The notes under the pieces were generated by a model that was not told the origin of the DNA, ran no database searches, and was given only the letters and a program-made list of their open reading frames with translations. Source: Candidatus Bathyarchaeota archaeon (GTDB taxonomy: Archaea > Thermoproteota > Bathyarchaeia > TCS64). Taken from it: DNA of 8,089 nucleotides. This document shows positions 5,542 to 8,089 of the stretch, in pieces; positions within the stretch are counted from its first letter, which is position 1, and each line of letters opens with the position of its first letter. The translations under genes were made by a program, and so were the position numbers. The stretch is taken from the NCBI GenBank assembly GCA_030613835.1, contig JAUWLH010000060.1, positions 1-8,089 on the forward strand. The letters run 5' to 3'.

Positions 5542-7149
5542 TTACCACGCAATGGCGCAGCCATCTGCCCTCGGGTCGCTTCCGCCCGTGAGGACGCCCG
5601 TCTCTGGGTTCCTGTGGATAATCTGTCCCCTGCCGAAGTATCCGCGTCTCCAACCCGAGCATGGGACCACCTCGTGACCCATTCCCGTGAGCTCGCTCAT
5701 TACCTTGACGCTGATCTCGTCCTCGATGTGGACCTTGCCGCCGCTCTGACCGTCCAGTATGCAGAACCTGCTAGCGTCGAGTGCCTCTTGCGGGTTCATG
5801 CCATAGTCGATCATGTTAACGATGACCTGAGTATGCCCTTGGGGCTGCATGAAGCCGCCCATGACTCCAAAGGGGGCGTAAAGATCACCGTCCATGGTAG
5901 CCATTCCCGGGATGATGGTGTGGTACGGCCTCTTGTTGGGCTCAAGCCTGTTTGGATGATCTGGGTCTAGGCTGAACCCGTATCCCCTGTTCTGTAATGT
6001 GAAGCCGCATTCCTTGGGGATGATACCTGTCCCAAAGCCAGCGTAGTTGCTGATAATGAAGCTGCACGCGTTTCCCATGCCATCAACGACACAGAAGTAA
6101 ACCGTGTCCGAGCCATCCACAGGTGAGCCTCTCAGAACATCAACAGTCGCCCTTTCCGGGTCAAGAAGGGCGTGTCTCTTGGCGGCGTAACCCTTGCTGA
6201 TCATCTCTTGGATAGGGACTTGAGTCACGTCAGGGTCGGCGACGTACCACCGCGTATCAGCGAAGGCGATCCTCATGGCCTCGATGAGTGTGTGCAGGTG
6301 TCTTGTCGAGCCATGCGGAAAGTCACTGAAATCGTACTCCTCTATGATGTTCAGTGCCATCAACGCAGCGATTCCTTGTCCATTGGGCGGAATCTCCCAC
6401 ACATCAAGTCCCTTGTAATTGGTGGTGATGGGCTCGGGGAAGGTACTGTAATGTGCCTTGAGGTCATCAACGGTCATCACGCCGCCCATGGGCTCAAGAA
6501 CCTTGATGATCTCCTCGGCTATCCTTCCCTCGTAGAATCCTGCCTTGCCGTGCTCTGCTACGGTCCTGAATGTATTGGCGAGGTTCACGTTTTTCATTAT
6601 CTCTCCTGCTACGGGTGCCCTTCCGTCGATGAGCAATTCGTTGAAGTGGGGACCATTCTTGAGCTTGGATATACCAAAGTTCCATGAACGGGCTGTGATT
6701 GGGCTAACGGGGAATCCCTCCTCACCAAGCTTGATTGCCGGTGAGAGGACCTCATACATAGCCATTGAACCGTATTTCTCAATAGTATCAAACCATCCCG
6801 CTGCGGCCCCCGGTACAGTGACGGTGTGGGGGCTGGATGGCGGGAGCTTCCCGGTGATCCCTTGAGCTGCGATGTATTCTAGGTTTAGGGCTGATGGCGC
6901 CCTACCGCTTGCGTTGAGCCCACTGACATTCTTGGTCTTGGCGTCGAAGTATAGGCAGAAGGCGTCACCGCCAATGCCCGTACTGCACGGTTCCGTCATG
7001 TTGAGGGCGGCCGCGACTGCTACCGCTGCATCAGCGGCGTTCCCTCCCTGCTTGAGTATCTCGATACCCGCCATTGACGCAAGAGGTTGGCTGCTCGCAA
7101 CCATCCCGTGGATCCCGTAGACGGGGGATCGGCGTGAGTTGAAGTTCAT
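5542..7149 (-). CDS. Gamma-glutamyltransferase-like Ntn hydrolase (YwrD-type, cytoplasmic)
   Basis: A 535-residue member of the gamma-glutamyltranspeptidase family (T3). These proteins cleave themselves to expose a catalytic Thr, then hydrolyse or transfer gamma-glutamyl groups or, in some branches, amide side chains. The N-terminal half has GMVASSQPLAS, GGNAADAAVAVAAAL (35-49), GIGGDAF (58-64) and the substrate-contact Arg83 in NASGRAP. The predicted cleavage site is before Thr349 in GSDTVYFCVVDGMGN, leaving subunits of about 348 and 187 residues. The small subunit has NKRPYHTIIPG, GGFMQPQGHTQ and the closing DPRADGCAIAW. There is no signal peptide, unlike secreted GGTs, which fits the YwrD-like branch. 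The true substrate is unknown; most archaea lack glutathione. The ATG at 7149 has no SD. It is divergent from the HTH regulator and lies upstream of pepD, which could finish degrading the released dipeptide (inference). Confidence 0.9.
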   Translation of the reverse strand: MNFNSRRSPVYGIHGMVASSQPLASMAGIEILKQGGNAADAAVAVAAALNMTEPCSTGIGGDAFCLYFDAKTKNVSGLNASGRAPSALNLEYIAAQGITGKLPPSSPHTVTVPGAAAGWFDTIEKYGSMAMYEVLSPAIKLGEEGFPVSPITARSWNFGISKLKNGPHFNELLIDGRAPVAGEIMKNVNLANTFRTVAEHGKAGFYEGRIAEEIIKVLEPMGGVMTVDDLKAHYSTFPEPITTNYKGLDVWEIPPNGQGIAALMALNIIEEYDFSDFPHGSTRHLHTLIEAMRIAFADTRWYVADPDVTQVPIQEMISKGYAAKRHALLDPERATVDVLRGSPVDGSDTVYFCVVDGMGNACSFIISNYAGFGTGIIPKECGFTLQNRGYGFSLDPDHPNRLEPNKRPYHTIIPGMATMDGDLYAPFGVMGGFMQPQGHTQVIVNMIDYGMNPQEALDASRFCILDGQSGGKVHIEDEISVKVMSELTGMGHEVVPCSGWRRGYFGRGQIIHRNPETGVLTGGSDPRADGCAIAW

Positions 7150-7185
7150 AAGGTTTCATCTACGATGATTGGACATAAGATTAAC

Positions 7186-7196
7186 GATAAAATATA
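7186..7196 (-). promoter_or_regulatory. Possible TATA box of the ggt-like gene
   Basis: The minus strand reads TATATTTTATC. It is centred about 40 nt before the ATG at 7149 and would give a leader of about 15 nt without an SD. A weaker CTTATG box near 7173-7179 has the spacing for a leaderless start. The choice between them is not resolvable by eye. Confidence 0.35.
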
Positions 7197-7227
7197 GGCA
7201 ACAAAGAGAACCAAAGCAGGTGCAGGT

Positions 7228-7277
7228 AATATATTCAGTAATTTTAGTCCTTCATCACTAATTATACAATATATTCA
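7228..7277 (+). repeat. Direct repeat of AATATATTCA in the divergent promoter region
   Basis: AATATATTCA occurs at 7228-7237 and again at 7268-7277, exactly 40 bp apart (about four helical turns). Both lie between the ggt-like gene and the divergent regulator. The second copy is placed to act as the TATA box of the regulator (ATG 7311, start near 7298). The first could be a second promoter or an operator half. Confidence 0.4.
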
Positions 7278-7310
7278 TATCCTGATTTTCGCTGCAATTG
7301 ATCGAAGAGC

Positions 7311-8089
7311 ATGTCAGGCGACGATCTACTTAAGAAGGTTCTCAAGGACAACGGAGACCACATCAGTAAACTGCTGAACGCGGTAGCCAATGAGCACGAG
7401 TTCTGGTAACATCAATTCTAATCGACGGAACAGCAGATTTCAGTAAACTCCAGGAGGCAACCGGCCTCAGCAAGACTGCGCTTTCGCACCATCTGGGGAT
7501 TCTCACTGAATCAGGCATAATCACAAACCCATCAAGGGGCAGGTATGAGCTATCAGTAGATGGGAGGGCACTGCTGTCCGCCATCGGTGACACGTACATG
7601 GGAACGGTGTGGAGGAAGGAGGAGGAGTCCAGACGTCGGGTTGAGCTTTTCAGTAACGCTTACAGAAGGAGGAAAACAGGATTGGAAGTTAGTATAGTCG
7701 AGTTAAAGCCCATGAGGGTAGTGAGTTTCAGGGCCATAAGTGAGTCACCGGAGCACGATGCCGCCAGTATGCTTGCGTTGTGGGTCCAAGGAAAAGGATA
7801 TCTGGATGACCTGGATACACACCCGATATTCGGATTCAATAACCCTAGCCCAATTAAGGGAAAGAAGGAGTACGGATACGAGTTCTGGATAAAGGTACAC
7901 GATGGCTTCGAGGAAAAGGGAACGGTAATCAAGGACATAACTGGTGGACGCTACGCAGTAACGCTCAGCGAGAGCCTCAGTATCATAGGTGAGAGGTGGA
8001 TGCAGCTAGTCCAGTGGGTCAAGGACAATGGGTACGAGTTTAGGGACGCACGGTGCCTCGAAAAGACCCACGATTTCAGCGCCCCGGAC
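7311..8089 (+). CDS. ArsR-like HTH regulator with GyrI-like effector domain, frameshifted near 7398 and cut off by the window end
   Basis: A ligand-responsive transcription regulator. Frame 1 runs from ATG 7311 (MSGDDLLKKV...LLNAVANEH) and stops at TAA 7407-7409 after 32 codons. The family continuation lies in another frame from 7400: VLVTSILIDGTADFSKLQEATGLSKTALSHHLGILTESGII. Restoring one base after CAC (7395-7397) gives ANEH-R-VLVTSIL, the usual start of an ArsR-type winged helix. The HTH covers about residues 20-95, with the recognition helix near LSKTALSHHLGIL. A basic linker (RRRVELFSNAYRRRK) leads to a GyrI-like/AraC effector-binding domain: VSIVELKPMRVVSFRAI, EYGYEFWIKV, TGGRYAV, IGERWMQLVQWVKDNGYEF. 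No stop is reached by 8089, so the C-terminus is missing. It is divergent from the ggt-like gene, which it may control, and probably also itself. GyrI-like domains bind small, often cationic or hydrophobic ligands. Confidence 0.78.

Noticed and set aside
5458..6865. Long plus-strand open frames opposite the ggt-like gene (up to 171 residues)
   Set aside because: They lie antisense to well conserved GGT motifs and resemble no known family. They are explained by codon bias of the real gene.
7363..7938. Minus-strand open frames opposite the HTH/GyrI regulator
   Set aside because: The plus-strand reading gives a continuous HTH plus effector domain, while the opposite translations have no motif.

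Overview
The window is protein-coding DNA from an archaeon, probably an uncultivated lineage. The evidence is an archaeal-type asparaginyl-tRNA synthetase, a QueT-QueC pair of the 7-deazaguanine (archaeosine/queuosine) pathway, an ArsR-like HTH fused to a GyrI-like effector domain, and short AT-rich TATA-like boxes about 26 nt before several start codons that have no Shine-Dalgarno sequence. GC content looks close to 50 %. I cannot fix the phylum; an Asgard (e.g. Thorarchaeia) or Thermoplasmata-like source is only a guess. No mobile element, CRISPR array, rRNA or tRNA gene was seen.

Layout. 1-162 (+) is a short frame, possibly the 3' end of a longer gene. 163-386 is a non-coding leader with promoter-like boxes and a candidate pseudoknot that masks the queT ribosome binding site. 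387-1507 (+) is queT-queC, overlapping by 13 nt. 1550-2137 (+) is a six-helix DUF998-like membrane protein. 2134-2526 (-) is a small Cys/His protein of unknown function that ends tail to tail with it. 2566-3875 (-) is asnS, broken by one apparent single-base deletion. 3954-4009 is a long inverted repeat. 4006-5448 (-) is pepD (M20 Xaa-His/Cys-Gly type dipeptidase). 5542-7149 (-) is a cytoplasmic gamma-glutamyltransferase-like Ntn hydrolase. 7311 to the window end (+) is a divergent HTH/GyrI-like regulator, also carrying an apparent one-base deletion and running off the window.

How the genes fit together. QueT imports a 7-deazaguanine precursor and QueC makes preQ0, so the first operon supplies the modified base for tRNA. 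Its leader is the most interesting element. It has the order of parts of a preQ1-II-type (COG4708) riboswitch: stem, anti-SD in the loop, then the SD closing an H-type pseudoknot. It sits in front of the only gene here with a strong SD. The ggt-like and pepD genes could act in sequence on gamma-glutamyl peptides, and the divergent ligand-binding regulator is a candidate controller of ggt. Both of these ideas are inferences from gene order.

The two frameshifts each need one missing base in an otherwise well conserved gene. They look more like assembly or sequencing errors than decay, but the sequence alone cannot settle this.
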